A stretch of 64,000 bases of DNA from Lachnospiraceae bacterium (GCA_900771195.1 CAAGMZ010000026.1:18354-82353); one strand, 5' to 3'. Counted from the first letter of the stretch, positions 50,645 through 60,321 are shown. The notes: a model not told the origin generated them from the sequence alone. Numbers and translations: made by a program.

Positions 50645-52690
50645 ATGAACAGTGCGTTTGGAAAAGTCAGGGGCCCGCTCAGGGTTTACACAAGATGGCC
50701 GCTATATATGGGAATATTTTTCTTCGCCGTAAATGTGATATTGTATTTTTTTGACCTGAAGAGTGCAGTGGTGATGTCAGGAGCGCTTCTGGTGTATGTT
50801 ATAATATCATTGACGTTTTATTTTACGGGACGCAATTCCTTTACAAGGGGAATAATTGATTTTGCTGCGGGGTATGCCCAGATGCAGAAGAAAATGCTGG
50901 ACCAGTTTGCGGTTCCGTACGGACTGATTGATGAGAACGGCAGGATAGTGTGGCTCAATAATTCTTTTTCCGGGATTGTGAGCAAGGACAATTATCACAA
51001 GAGCCTGTCGGGCATATTTCCTGAATTTGAGGGTATCAAATACGAAGAAATCATAAAGGAACCCAGGGAAATCCATATTAAGTTCAATGAACGCGATTAC
51101 AGGGCGGTCATTGAGAATATCGACATAAGCGGGATAAGCAGTGACACCAGCATGATTGTGGCAGATACGGACACTGCATTGTTTGCACTTTATCTTTTTG
51201 ATGAGACTGAAATAAACGCATGCCGTAAGGAACTGCACGATGAAAGGTTTGTGGCAGGACTTATCTATATTGATAACTATGATGAGGCACTTGAAAGTAT
51301 TGACGAGGTGCGACGTTCACTTCTTATTGCACTTGTCGACCGTAAGATAAATAAATATGTCAGTGCGGGCAACGGAGTTGTGAAGAAGCTTGAAAAGGAT
51401 AAATATCTTGTTGTTTTCAGATATAAGTTCCTTGAACAGCTTCGAAGTGACAGATTTTCGATTCTGCAGGAGGTCAAGTCAGTAAATATCGGAAATGAGA
51501 TGTCTGTGACGCTCAGTATAGGAATAGGTGCCATGAACGGAACCTATGTGAATAATTATGAGATGGCAAGAGCGGCAATCGATTTGGCGCTGGGGCGTGG
51601 CGGAGACCAGGCTGTTGTCCGTGAAGGCAATAAGGTTACGTATTACGGCGGAAAGACCAACAGCATTGAGAAGAATACAAGGGTTAAGGCAAGAGTTAAG
51701 GCTCATGCCCTCAGAGAGCTTATTGAGGCAGCAGATAATGTAATTATAATGGGGCATAAGATAAGTGACGTGGATGCGGTCGGAGCGGCAGTAGGTATTT
51801 ATGCGGCCGCAAGGGTTTTTGACAAAAAAGCACATATAGTGCTCAATGAGATTACCACATCACTTCAGCCGATAGTTGACCTTTACAAAAATAACCCGGA
51901 CTACGATAAGGATTTTCTGGTTAACAGTGAAGAGGCTGTCACAAAGGTTACGGCCAATACGCTCCTTGTTGTTGTGGATGTTAATCGTCAAAGCTATACG
52001 GAATGTCCGGAGCTTGTCGGAAAGTGCAAGACGAAGGTTGTTCTGGACCATCACAGGCAGGGCAGCGACCCCGTAGAGGGGGCAACGCTTTCCTATATTG
52101 AGCCCTATGCTTCATCCGCTTGTGAAATGGTTGCAGAGATTTTGCAGTATATATGTGATAATATCAGGATTAAGCCTGTCGAGGCGGACACGATTTATGC
52201 CGGAATAGTGATAGATACCAATAACTTCACCAATAAGGCAGGAGCAAGAACCTTTGAGGCTGCAGCCTTTATAAGACGAAGCGGTGCAGATATAATCCGC
52301 GTCAGAAAGCTTCTTAGAAGCGACATGGCAGAGTACAAGGCTAAAGCTGAGGCGGTGAGACATGCGGAGGTTTACAGGGATTGTTTTGCCCTTAGCGTAT
52401 GCCCCAGCACGGGTCTTCAGAGCCCGACCATCGTGGGAGCACAGGCGGCCAACGAACTGCTTAACATATGCGGCATAAAAGCGTCCATTGTGTTTACATA
52501 TTACAATAACGAAGTATACATAAGTGCACGCTCAATCGATGAGATTAATGTGCAGCTTATAATGGAAAGGCTTGGCGGAGGCGGACACATGACTATCGCC
52601 GGGGCACAGCTTTCAGACACTACCATTGACGATGCAATCGCGCTCGTAAAGAAAACCTTGGATGATATGATACAGGAGGGTGCAATATAA
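50645..52690 (+). CDS. gdpP: Cyclic-di-AMP phosphodiesterase GdpP
   Basis: The 681-residue membrane protein has two N-terminal helices (about 18-58), a PAS domain (about 85-170), a degenerate GGDEF domain (about 180-310, no GGDEF signature) and the DHH/DHHA1 phosphodiesterase region. The metal-binding motifs are NVIIMGHKISDVDAVGAA (about 365), VVDVNRQS and LDHHRQGSD (about 465). GdpP hydrolyses c-di-AMP and so controls potassium and cell wall homeostasis. The stop overlaps the rplI start by one base, the usual gdpP-rplI-dnaB order of Firmicutes. Confidence 0.96.
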   Translation: MNSAFGKVRGPLRVYTRWPLYMGIFFFAVNVILYFFDLKSAVVMSGALLVYVIISLTFYFTGRNSFTRGIIDFAAGYAQMQKKMLDQFAVPYGLIDENGRIVWLNNSFSGIVSKDNYHKSLSGIFPEFEGIKYEEIIKEPREIHIKFNERDYRAVIENIDISGISSDTSMIVADTDTALFALYLFDETEINACRKELHDERFVAGLIYIDNYDEALESIDEVRRSLLIALVDRKINKYVSAGNGVVKKLEKDKYLVVFRYKFLEQLRSDRFSILQEVKSVNIGNEMSVTLSIGIGAMNGTYVNNYEMARAAIDLALGRGGDQAVVREGNKVTYYGGKTNSIEKNTRVKARVKAHALRELIEAADNVIIMGHKISDVDAVGAAVGIYAAARVFDKKAHIVLNEITTSLQPIVDLYKNNPDYDKDFLVNSEEAVTKVTANTLLVVVDVNRQSYTECPELVGKCKTKVVLDHHRQGSDPVEGATLSYIEPYASSACEMVAEILQYICDNIRIKPVEADTIYAGIVIDTNNFTNKAGARTFEAAAFIRRSGADIIRVRKLLRSDMAEYKAKAEAVRHAEVYRDCFALSVCPSTGLQSPTIVGAQAANELLNICGIKASIVFTYYNNEVYISARSIDEINVQLIMERLGGGGHMTIAGAQLSDTTIDDAIALVKKTLDDMIQEGAI

Positions 52691-53136
52691 TGAAAATAAT
52701 TTTACTTCAGGATGTTAAAAGTCTTGGAAAAAAAGGCGAGACTGTAAATGTAAGTGACGGATACGCAAGGAATTTTATCCTTCCCAAGAAATTAGGAGTG
52801 GAGGCAAATGCTGAAAATATTAATGACCTGAAGCTTCAGAAGGCACATGCCGATAAGGTTGCCAAGGAGCAGCTTGAGGAAGCCAAGGCACTTGCAGCTA
52901 AGATTGAGGGACTTCCGGTGGAGGTATCAATCAAGTCCGGCAAGGACGGAAGAACTTTCGGTTCAGTGTCGTCAAAGGAAATCGCAGAGGCATTTAAGAA
53001 ACAGCATGGCATAGAAATCGAGAAGAAAAAGATATCACTTGAGGAGCCAATCAGGGCAGTGGGTACATCTGTGGTTACAGTTAAGCTCCATCGTGAAGTT
53101 ACAGCTAAATTGACAGTAAAGGTCAGAGAGGCATAG
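52690..53136 (+). CDS. rplI: 50S ribosomal protein L9
   Basis: The 148-residue protein has the L9 N-terminal domain (MKIILLQDVKSLGKKGETVNVSDGYARNF signature, seen at the start), a long connecting helix and the C-terminal rRNA-binding domain (SGKDGRTFGSVSSKEIAEAF). L9 binds domain V of 23S rRNA. It overlaps gdpP by one base (TAATG) and is followed immediately by dnaB. Confidence 0.97.
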   Translation: MKIILLQDVKSLGKKGETVNVSDGYARNFILPKKLGVEANAENINDLKLQKAHADKVAKEQLEEAKALAAKIEGLPVEVSIKSGKDGRTFGSVSSKEIAEAFKKQHGIEIEKKKISLEEPIRAVGTSVVTVKLHREVTAKLTVKVREA

Positions 53137-53137
53137 A

Positions 53138-54493
53138 ATGGAAATGGACGAAACGCTTGTAAAGCGCGTGATGCCACATAATACGTCTGCTGAAAAGGCA
53201 GTTATCGGCTCCATGCTAATGGATAAGGATGCAGTGGCAACGGCTGCCGATATGCTTTTGAAGGAGGATTTTTATTCTGAGCAGTACGGAACGCTTTTTG
53301 AGGCAATAAGGTCACTTTATAGTGAAGGTAAGCCGGCGGACCTGGTTCAGGTTCAGGATAAGCTGCAGCAGATGGGGGCACCGGCTGAAATATTCGGCAT
53401 AGATTTTCTTCGGGACATCCTCACATCAGAGTCCACATCAGCCAATATAAAGCATTACGCTGAAATAGTTAAAAACAAATCAACGCTCAGAAGGCTTATC
53501 AAGGCGGCACAGGGAATCGAAGAACAGTGCTATAGGGATGAGCAGGATATAAATGACGTTCTCTACAGCTCGGAGAAGAACGTATGTGAGATTACACAGG
53601 CCGGCGGAAGTGCAGAATTTACGCCGATAAGTGAAGTGGTTGTGGATGCACTTGATCATATTCAGGCAGCAGCCAACGCCGGCGGTAAAATAACAGGAAT
53701 AGCGACAGGCTTTGCAGACCTTGATTACAAGATGGCAGGTCTTCAGAATTCGGACCTCATACTTGTGGCGGCACGTCCGTCAATGGGAAAAACGGCATTC
53801 GTGCTCAACATAGCCCAGTATGTATCTGTTAAACATGAAACTACCACTGCAATATTCAGTCTGGAGATGTCAAAGCTCCAGCTTATGAACCGACTTATAG
53901 CCATGGAATCCAAAGTTGATTCCAAAAATATAAGGACCGGCTCACTTAGCCCCGCAGAGTGGTCAAGTATTGCCGAGGGGGCTTCCAATCTGGGAATGTC
54001 GCACCTTGTGATTGACGATACGCCGGGAATATCGGTTCCGGAGTTTCGCAGCAAGTGCCGTAAGCTCAAGAGGGACAATAACCTGGGGCTTATAATGATT
54101 GACTACATACAGCTTATGACTCTTGGCGGAAGAAGCGAATCCAGGCAGCAGGAGGTTTCTGAAATTTCAAGGGCGCTCAAGGGAGTGGCAAGGGAACTTA
54201 ATGTTCCGGTGATTGCGCTTTCCCAGCTCAGCCGTGCGGTTGAGGCGCGGCCTGACAAGAGGCCGATGCTTTCAGACCTTCGTGAATCCGGTGCCATTGA
54301 GCAGGATGCGGATGTTGTAATGTTTATATACCGGGATGAGTATTACAACAAGGATAGTGACAGGAAGGGGATTGCCGAGGTAATTATCGCCAAGCAGAGA
54401 AACGGTCCGACCGGAACGGTAGAACTGGCGTGGATTCCCGATCTCACCAAATTTGCGAATCTTGAAAAAATACATAATGACGATGCTCAGTAA
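53138..54493 (+). CDS. dnaB: Replicative DNA helicase DnaB
   Basis: The 451-residue protein has the N-terminal domain (MPHNTSAEKAVIGSMLMD) and RecA-like helicase domain. Walker A is ARPSMGKTAF (about 208-217), Walker B LIMIDYIQLM (about 318), and the DnaB motifs LSQLSRAVEARPDKRP and SDLRESGAIEQDADVV follow. It forms the hexameric helicase at the replication fork. It starts one base after the rplI stop, inside the conserved gdpP-rplI-dnaB operon, and ends with a terminator. Confidence 0.97.
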   Translation: MEMDETLVKRVMPHNTSAEKAVIGSMLMDKDAVATAADMLLKEDFYSEQYGTLFEAIRSLYSEGKPADLVQVQDKLQQMGAPAEIFGIDFLRDILTSESTSANIKHYAEIVKNKSTLRRLIKAAQGIEEQCYRDEQDINDVLYSSEKNVCEITQAGGSAEFTPISEVVVDALDHIQAAANAGGKITGIATGFADLDYKMAGLQNSDLILVAARPSMGKTAFVLNIAQYVSVKHETTTAIFSLEMSKLQLMNRLIAMESKVDSKNIRTGSLSPAEWSSIAEGASNLGMSHLVIDDTPGISVPEFRSKCRKLKRDNNLGLIMIDYIQLMTLGGRSESRQQEVSEISRALKGVARELNVPVIALSQLSRAVEARPDKRPMLSDLRESGAIEQDADVVMFIYRDEYYNKDSDRKGIAEVIIAKQRNGPTGTVELAWIPDLTKFANLEKIHNDDAQ

Positions 54494-54498
54494 GCTTA

Positions 54499-54537
54499 GG
54501 CACAGTCAGCAGAAATGTTGGCTGTGCTGTTTTTTTG
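54499..54537 (+). terminator. Terminator of gdpP-rplI-dnaB
   Basis: GCACAGTCAGCA and TGTTGGCTGTGC form a stem around 54500-54528, followed by seven T (54530-54536). Confidence 0.85.
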
Positions 54538-54624
54538 CCATATTTTGTCGAACGAATACGGTCCACATATGCAGGGCGGGACCGTATAATTATGGGTGAA
54601 GTCAGGATATAAAGGGGACAGATA

Positions 54625-55206
54625 ATGGAAGAAAAGAGATACATAATTTCCGAAGCATCGGCAAAAACAGGACTTGAGGCACATGTTCTGCGCTACTGGG
54701 AGGAAGAGCTTGGGCTTGCCATCCCGAGAAATGAGCTTGGACACAGATATTACACTGAAAGTCATATAAAGCTTTTTACAAGAGTAAAAGAACTTAAAGA
54801 CAAGGGGTACCAGCTCAAGGCCATAAAAGCCGAACTGGAGGGACAGGCGGAACCGTTGCGTTTTTCCGCAGAGACGCGCATGGCTGTCAATGCGGAATCA
54901 AACGCACCTTCGGACAAGCTGCAGCCGGATAAAATGGAGCAGTTTAAGGCTATAATCGGCGGAATTGTAACGGAATCTCTCCGGGAAAATAATATTGCGC
55001 TGCAGGATGAGATATCGGGCAGAGTCAGCGACAAGGTTATAAAGGAGATGAATTATCTGGTTCGAATGAAGGAGGAAGCGGAGGAGGAACGCTATAAAAA
55101 GCTTGATGAGACCATAAGAAGCTGCCAGAAAAGCAATAGGGAGGCAGCAGCGGGAAGCGAGCCAAAGGCTAAAAAGAAAAGAAAGCACCGGTTCGGAAAG
55201 GCATGA
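54625..55206 (+). CDS. MerR-family transcriptional regulator
   Basis: The 193-residue protein starts with a MerR winged helix: YIISEASAKTGLEAHVLRYW (about 6-25), then GLAIPRNELGHRYYTESHI. Residues 100-150 may form a dimerising helix, and the C-terminal 30 residues are Lys/Arg-rich (AKKKRKHRFGKA). There is no cysteine-rich effector domain, so the ligand is unknown. It resembles the short regulators with DUF3967/RacA-like tails. AAGGGGAC precedes ATG 54625. It is convergent with the ferredoxin gene. Confidence 0.87.
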   Translation: MEEKRYIISEASAKTGLEAHVLRYWEEELGLAIPRNELGHRYYTESHIKLFTRVKELKDKGYQLKAIKAELEGQAEPLRFSAETRMAVNAESNAPSDKLQPDKMEQFKAIIGGIVTESLRENNIALQDEISGRVSDKVIKEMNYLVRMKEEAEEERYKKLDETIRSCQKSNREAAAGSEPKAKKKRKHRFGKA

Positions 55207-55211
55207 TTACA

Positions 55212-55246
55212 TAAAAAAGAAGAACCCGGAAATTCCGGATTCTTCC
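55212..55246 (-). terminator. Terminator of the ferredoxin gene
   Basis: On the minus strand GGAAGAATCCGGAA and TTTCCGGGTTCTTC form the stem and a run of six T follows (55213-55218 on the plus strand). Confidence 0.8.
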
Positions 55247-55267
55247 GATAAGTACGCGTATTACAAA

Positions 55268-55438
55268 TTACTCAGCTGAAATAGCTCCAACAGGGCAATT
55301 AGACTCGCATGCACCACATGAAAGGCAAGTATCCTTGTCAATCTCGTAATGAGACTCTCCCATGGAAATTGCACCAGCGGGGCATCCGCCTGCGCATGTA
55401 CCGCAGCTTACGCAGCTATCTGAAATAACATATGCCAT
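55268..55438 (-). CDS. 2[4Fe-4S] ferredoxin
   Basis: This 56-residue protein has the two clostridial cluster motifs, CVSCGTCAGGCP (about 9-20) and CLSCGACESNCP (about 38-49). The spacing C-x2-C-x2-C-x3-C is intact in both. Such ferredoxins carry electrons between PFOR, hydrogenase and other redox enzymes in the cytoplasm, and PFOR lies 36 kb away in this window. AGGAGG precedes ATG 55438. It is monocistronic with its own terminator. Confidence 0.96.
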   Translation of the reverse strand: MAYVISDSCVSCGTCAGGCPAGAISMGESHYEIDKDTCLSCGACESNCPVGAISAE

Positions 55439-55574
55439 GATAAGTACCTCCTAAATATTTTTGTATGCCCATTATATAACAAGAATATAAATTAGACAAG
55501 CAGTATTCAGAAAAAAATGCTGGAAAATAAATAAAAGCATAATTCCTGCATTAGTAAGGAGATTTGTAAACAAA

Positions 55575-56318
55575 ATGAAAAAAAGGAATGTTATGTTGTG
55601 TTTTACATGCTTGATTTTTGCTGCCGGTGTATTTATTTCCTGCGGTAAAAAGGAAGACACGGCCACGTTATCGGAACTGGCGGACGGTAAGGGTTCTGAG
55701 TTGGAAAATGAGGTATATCTTACTGAAAACGGAGCTTACGAACCATATATTGTAATTTCAAATGACTACCGCGGAAATGTGCTGCTGCTTCGGAAATATG
55801 CTCTGGATGAGCCAATGCGAATCAATGAGTACTATTCATATTATGAAGACAGCGAAATTGATATGTTTCTGAACGGAGAATTTATGGAGAGGCTCGGAGA
55901 AATCAGCGACATGATAGAAAGCGTTGATATTCCGATAGCTGCCAATTCATCAATTGGTGAGTCGGGAGGTGAAGTTACATATATTAATCGTAAGGTTTTT
56001 CTGCTCTCGTCTTCTGAAATATGTATTGAGACTGTTGAAAAGGAGGGAATGCCAATCGATTTTTTCCAAAATGCACAAAACCGCATTGCGTTTACGAAGG
56101 ATGGTGATTGTGTGAGCTGGTGGCTTAGGACTCCGGACACATGGTGGATATCCTGCACTTATACGGTTGGAAGCAATAACAAAATTGGCTCGACCAATTC
56201 GGGCGATAAGAACTATATCCGGCCGGCTTTGTGCCTGAAGCCGGGCATCAGAGTTAAAAAATCCGATGAGATTATGGAAAACGGAAAGGCATGCTATGTT
56301 CTGCAATTAAATAAATAA
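55575..56318 (+). CDS. Lipoprotein with DUF6273-like domain
   Basis: The 247-residue protein has a lipoprotein signal peptide ending at the lipobox VFISC (Cys about 23). The remainder includes DDEPMRINEYYSYYEDSEI-like strands and the recognisable CVSWWLRTPDTWW and YIRPALCLKPG segments of DUF6273, a domain common in secreted Clostridia proteins. Function is unknown. It ends four bases before the ribosome-site region of the surface protein gene, and the two are likely one operon. No catalytic residues can be pointed out. Confidence 0.8.
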   Translation: MKKRNVMLCFTCLIFAAGVFISCGKKEDTATLSELADGKGSELENEVYLTENGAYEPYIVISNDYRGNVLLLRKYALDEPMRINEYYSYYEDSEIDMFLNGEFMERLGEISDMIESVDIPIAANSSIGESGGEVTYINRKVFLLSSSEICIETVEKEGMPIDFFQNAQNRIAFTKDGDCVSWWLRTPDTWWISCTYTVGSNNKIGSTNSGDKNYIRPALCLKPGIRVKKSDEIMENGKACYVLQLNK

Positions 56319-56336
56319 TAAATGAAAGGATTTTTT

Positions 56337-59300
56337 ATGAAAAGAATAGCTTCGCTTGTTTTGACTTTTCTGATAATGGTATGTGGAGTCTTTAATTTTA
56401 ATGTTGGCACATATGCTAAAGAAACACCTGTTAAACGATATACTGTTCTGGTTCTTGATACTTCAAATGAAGCAGACTTTATGAGCGGAGGAAAAGTTAT
56501 TTACACGGCAAAGACGGCACTTGAATATGTGAAAAAGGCATCTTTGCGATTTATTGACGATGTCAGTGAAGCGTCCGGCACCAACTATATTGCCATTGTA
56601 TCGTATAAGGATAATGCAACACAGGTATCCGGTTTCTCCAACGATTATGAGTTGCTTAAGAGCAGGATTTCCGGCTTGCGGGCATCAAGTAATATTCGTG
56701 ATATATCAGCGGGGCTTAGCGAAGCAAATTCATTGATTTCTTCAATAGACGATGACAATGCCGTTAAAAATGTTGTCCTTTTTACAACAGGAATGACCAA
56801 CAATGGAAGTTATAAATATGAAGGCAAATATGACAGCAGTACAATAGGAAGCCGGTGGTTCCGCATGGATACCGGTGTGAAGCTGTATGCGTATGCAAAT
56901 GTGGCATGTGAACAGGCAGACATCATTAAGGAATCAGACACATCCCTTTATTCCATCGGTATTTTTCAGACGTATGAAAACATGCCCTCCAATGGGAAGG
57001 ACATTGCTGAATTCTTTCAGCTTACCGCAAAGGACCTGGCGACATCCGAAGATTATTTTTACCCTGTTGACGACCCCGATAAACTGGAATTCACTTTTGG
57101 CGAGGTCGCACGGGATATAACCAATGAACTTAAAAAAATAACATTTACCTATCAGTCCGGAAATGATTACGAGGCTGAATGCTGGTACACAAATGATTAC
57201 TTTTCGGAGTCTTCGTATACATACAATGCAAGTCTGGCGACAATGTCTCTGTCGTTCGCAATGTCTGCCTTCGGAAGTGCCGGGGGTGACTATTCCGACA
57301 AAAGCAGAAATGCAAGAAAACTGTTACAGGATATAGGAATGGAATCAGACACTATAGATACAAATGAATGGTTTACTCAAAAGCCGACTACAGATTCAAT
57401 AGGAGTGGTGTCAGGGAATATGCCGATTAGGGTTAATGGGCAAAAGTACACGCTTATTGCTTTGGCTGTAAGGGGAGGCGGATACGAACAGGAATGGGCA
57501 GGCAATTTTACAATGGGATATTCCGGGCAACATCAGGGATTTAATGAAGCCAAAAATAATGTTATTGATTATCTGAAAAATTACATTGAAGATCAGGAAA
57601 TAACCGGACCGGTGAAAATATGGATTACCGGCTACAGCCGTGCAGCGGCCACCGCAAATCTGGTAGGAGGCGCTATTGACGATGGGGAAGTATTAAGTGA
57701 ACAAATATCATACTCTCCGGATGATGTTTACACATATTGCTTTGAAACTCCGGCAGGTGCTGTTACATCTGAAGTCAAAGGGAAAACAATATATAATAAT
57801 ATATTCAACATAATTAATAAAAACGACCCGGTTCCTTATGTTGCACCGGCGGTATGGGGATTTGGCAGATATGGAATTGACCGCTATCTTCCGTCAGCTG
57901 AATCAAGCGGCGGAGAATACTATTCTCTCAGGTCCAAAATGCTTGATGTTTACAATTCACTCCCAAGTACTGACACGTACATAGTTGATGATTTTCAGAT
58001 GAAAAAACTCGGCGTTGATGTTGACGTGGACTGGAATTGGTTTAATACAAAGGCAGACGTGTCACTGATACTGGATGACACAAGCAATAATTTTTCTCAG
58101 GGAGTTTTTCTTTCGAACTATGTGACTATACTTGCGAGAGATTTCTTTGAAAGCAGAAGCAGTTATGCAGATTATTATGAAGATGAAATACGGGAAATCT
58201 GCTCGGTGGTATTTGGCTGCACGAATGAACAATCCAGAATATTATTGGATTCTATTAAAACACAGGCAGTTGAAAACTGGGGTTCATTGGCCTGGTCATA
58301 TTTTTATAATACAGGTGTGCGCAGCATTCCGTTCTGGAACTGGGGCAATCTGGGCGAACGAGAAGATGAAGCATTACAGATTGTTTCAGACTGGCTGAAT
58401 ACAGCTATTGAAGAAGCAGGCATAACCGATTACGACGCAGACATTATTGACCGTGCGGGCAAGGACATCGGTGATTTGGCATTGGCACTTATTTCAAATC
58501 ATCCCAATTACTTTACAACAGCGGTTGTAAACGGCAGCAGTATTGCCACAGCACATTATCCGGAACTTTGCTATTCATGGCTGGCATCAATGGATGAAAA
58601 CTATTCGGAAGATGCAGAGGTCAGACTTAATAATGGTGATTATAGGATAATAAGAATAAACTGCGATGTAAATGTCAGGGTATATGATTCCGAAATGACA
58701 CCGATTGCTGAAATAATTGATAATATACCGGTGGATAACGATACACCGTACCTGTTTGGAGTGGATGAGAATGATCAAAAATATGTGATTCTTCCAATCA
58801 ACAGCAGCTATACAATTGAGATTACCGCCAATGAGGACGGAACCGTGAATTACGGAATAAGCGAGTTCTCCGCATTGGCAGGGGATTATACAAGGAATAT
58901 CAATTATTTTGATGTAAGTATGAAAAAAGGAGATGTGATTAAGGGTATAATACCGGCATACAATGCTTATGAAACAGAGGTCGGACAGCTTGGGGGTTCA
59001 ACAACAGAATACGCATTATTAAATGCTTATGGAGATTCATTGATGGTGTCCTCTGATTTATCCGGCGACGAAGCCTTGAATGCATATTATAAGGTAACAG
59101 CTGTATCAGCAGAGGAAAACTATGGTGCCGTAACAGGGACATCAACCGGTCAATACGGACAATTTGTAAAGCTTGAAGCGCATCCGTATGAGGGTTACGA
59201 ATTTACCGGCTGGTATGTTGGGGATGAATGTGTTTCAACGGATGCATCATACAGAGTGTGTGTTACTCAGAACGAGACGGTAACAGGCAGATTTTCGCCG

Positions 59301-59504
59301 GCTGAATCGGAACAACAATATAGCCGGACAGATGAAACCGGTGAAAAAGGAGATACAGATAAAACCATAAGAGAGCAATCGGTGGAAATACCGAATACAG
59401 GTGATTTATCAGAAATTATGTTTTATAATTCTTTGCTTTGTGCAAGCGGAATTTTGATGATTGCGGCTGCAATAACCAAAAAGAGATATAAGTGCACAGA
59501 CTGA
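56337..59504 (+). CDS. Sortase-anchored surface protein with VWA and lipase-like domains
   Basis: From ATG 56337, after AAAGGA, the protein has 1055 residues. A signal peptide covers about 1-28. A von Willebrand A-like domain follows (VLVLDTSNEADF, with a modified MIDAS). The central part looks like a class 3 lipase-type alpha/beta hydrolase, with the nucleophile elbow WITGYSRAAATAN near 430 and VKGKTIYNNIFNIINKNDPVPY downstream. A beta-rich region and an InlB-like repeat (AHPYEGYEFTGWYVG) follow. The C-terminus has the sortase signal IPNTG (about 1018-1022), a hydrophobic helix and KKRYK. It is cell-wall anchored; the substrate is unknown. Confidence 0.85.
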   Translation: MKRIASLVLTFLIMVCGVFNFNVGTYAKETPVKRYTVLVLDTSNEADFMSGGKVIYTAKTALEYVKKASLRFIDDVSEASGTNYIAIVSYKDNATQVSGFSNDYELLKSRISGLRASSNIRDISAGLSEANSLISSIDDDNAVKNVVLFTTGMTNNGSYKYEGKYDSSTIGSRWFRMDTGVKLYAYANVACEQADIIKESDTSLYSIGIFQTYENMPSNGKDIAEFFQLTAKDLATSEDYFYPVDDPDKLEFTFGEVARDITNELKKITFTYQSGNDYEAECWYTNDYFSESSYTYNASLATMSLSFAMSAFGSAGGDYSDKSRNARKLLQDIGMESDTIDTNEWFTQKPTTDSIGVVSGNMPIRVNGQKYTLIALAVRGGGYEQEWAGNFTMGYSGQHQGFNEAKNNVIDYLKNYIEDQEITGPVKIWITGYSRAAATANLVGGAIDDGEVLSEQISYSPDDVYTYCFETPAGAVTSEVKGKTIYNNIFNIINKNDPVPYVAPAVWGFGRYGIDRYLPSAESSGGEYYSLRSKMLDVYNSLPSTDTYIVDDFQMKKLGVDVDVDWNWFNTKADVSLILDDTSNNFSQGVFLSNYVTILARDFFESRSSYADYYEDEIREICSVVFGCTNEQSRILLDSIKTQAVENWGSLAWSYFYNTGVRSIPFWNWGNLGEREDEALQIVSDWLNTAIEEAGITDYDADIIDRAGKDIGDLALALISNHPNYFTTAVVNGSSIATAHYPELCYSWLASMDENYSEDAEVRLNNGDYRIIRINCDVNVRVYDSEMTPIAEIIDNIPVDNDTPYLFGVDENDQKYVILPINSSYTIEITANEDGTVNYGISEFSALAGDYTRNINYFDVSMKKGDVIKGIIPAYNAYETEVGQLGGSTTEYALLNAYGDSLMVSSDLSGDEALNAYYKVTAVSAEENYGAVTGTSTGQYGQFVKLEAHPYEGYEFTGWYVGDECVSTDASYRVCVTQNETVTGRFSPAESEQQYSRTDETGEKGDTDKTIREQSVEIPNTGDLSEIMFYNSLLCASGILMIAAAITKKRYKCTD

Positions 59505-59516
59505 CAGAAATCCTTG

Positions 59517-59545
59517 TTGAATATCCATAAGTTTTGTTATATAAT
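59517..59545 (+). promoter_or_regulatory. Promoter of the DUF1858 gene
   Basis: TTGAAT (59517-59522), 17 bases and a perfect TATAAT (59540-59545), 50 bases before the start codon. Confidence 0.85.
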
Positions 59546-59595
59546 CATATTGCTGTTGACAAATGGCAATAATTATACAAAAGGAGGATTTCATG

Positions 59596-59814
59596 ATGGC
59601 TCAGCAGATTAATAAAGACATGATAATTCATGATATTATTCAGGTTGATACTAATATAGTAGGTATTCTTATGGGCTCCGGAATGCATTGCGTAGGCTGC
59701 CCTTCAGCACAGGGGGAGACTCTTGAGGAGGCTGCGATTGTTCACGGACTTGATCCCAATGAGATTACCAACCGCATCAATGAGTACCTGGCAACTAAGG
59801 AAGCTGCAAATTAA
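59596..59814 (+). CDS. DUF1858 domain protein
   Basis: The 72-residue protein starts at ATG 59596, eight bases after AAGGAGG; ATG 59593 would add one residue. It is a complete DUF1858 domain: INKDMIIHDIIQVDTNIVGI, the CVGCPSAQGETLEEAA motif with its CxxC, and a C-terminal HGLDPNEITNRINEYL helix. The domain is found alone or fused to hybrid-cluster and redox proteins. The function is unknown, possibly redox or metal-related. The last four codons (GCT GCA AAT TAA) lie inside structured repeat B. Confidence 0.9.
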   Translation: MAQQINKDMIIHDIIQVDTNIVGILMGSGMHCVGCPSAQGETLEEAAIVHGLDPNEITNRINEYLATKEAAN

Positions 59815-59927
59815 TTATTTGAGCTCGGGCGCTTTCGCTAACTGAGAGCGTAGCGGTACAAAGCACGCAAAATACGCGTGCCAAGTACCGACGCTCTCAG
59901 ACCCGACTCAAATAATTATTTTGCAGC
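59803..59927. repeat. Large structured palindromic element, copy B
   Basis: Inverted relative to copy A. The outer 21-base arms 59803-59823 and 59907-59927 pair with one mismatch and are AT-rich. Inside are TCGGG/CCCGA, a GC-GAAA-GC hairpin (read on the minus strand), a 10-bp CTGAGAGCGT/ACGCTCTCAG helix, CGGTAC (59854-59859)/GTACCG (59885-59890), and GCACGC/GCGTGC with loop AAAATAC. The left arm overlaps the end of the DUF1858 gene. The loop and the CGGTAC helix are those of copy A, while the flanking helices differ with compensation. Confidence 0.85.
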
Positions 59928-59937
59928 TGTACAGTTA

Positions 59938-59960
59938 AGAACCGTAAAGGTTCTTTTTTT
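59938..59960 (+). terminator. Terminator of the DUF1858 gene
   Basis: AAGAACC-GTAAA-GGTTCTT followed by six T. The hairpin is nearly identical to the minus-strand terminator of tRNA-Pro(CGG) at 2200-2224. Confidence 0.85.
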
Positions 59961-60321
59961 TATGGTGACGAGGGATATCATATCAGAAATAATATAATGT
60001 CAATGAAACAAAGACTTTTTATCTGACTTTTTGTGCTTTTTTGGGAGCATCTGCCCCGGAAGCCGGGCCGCGTTCAGATAAAGGGGGTCAAAATAGCTGT
60101 TCTTATCTGAAAATTTAACTGATTCAACATGATTCTGCATTCATTCCGGATGTAAATGTAAGATAAGATTTGAGATAATTGGGAACTTATCTTATTTATG
60201 AATATTAAGGTGTTATACAAGATACAGAAGAAGAAAAATCCGCCGATAATATTTCGCATATCCGGATTCTTATCGGAAACAGTCCGGATTCAAGATGTTA
60301 CATGGATAATATTATCTATAC
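59961..60321. other. Non-coding, AT-rich stretch rich in TTATCT-like words
   Basis: No gene is supported; a 61-codon minus-strand frame at 60074-60259 has no ribosome site and many aromatic and hydrophobic residues typical of AT-rich noise. The words CTTATCTGAAA, TAAGATAAG, CTTATCTTATT and CTTATCGGAAA recur. This resembles 1776-2199, and both stretches lie next to GCTGTAAAATAATTATTTT-type arms. Confidence 0.5.

Noticed and set aside
60074..60259. 61-codon minus-strand frame before structured repeat C
   Set aside because: No ribosome site and no recognisable protein character; overlaps word-repeat DNA.
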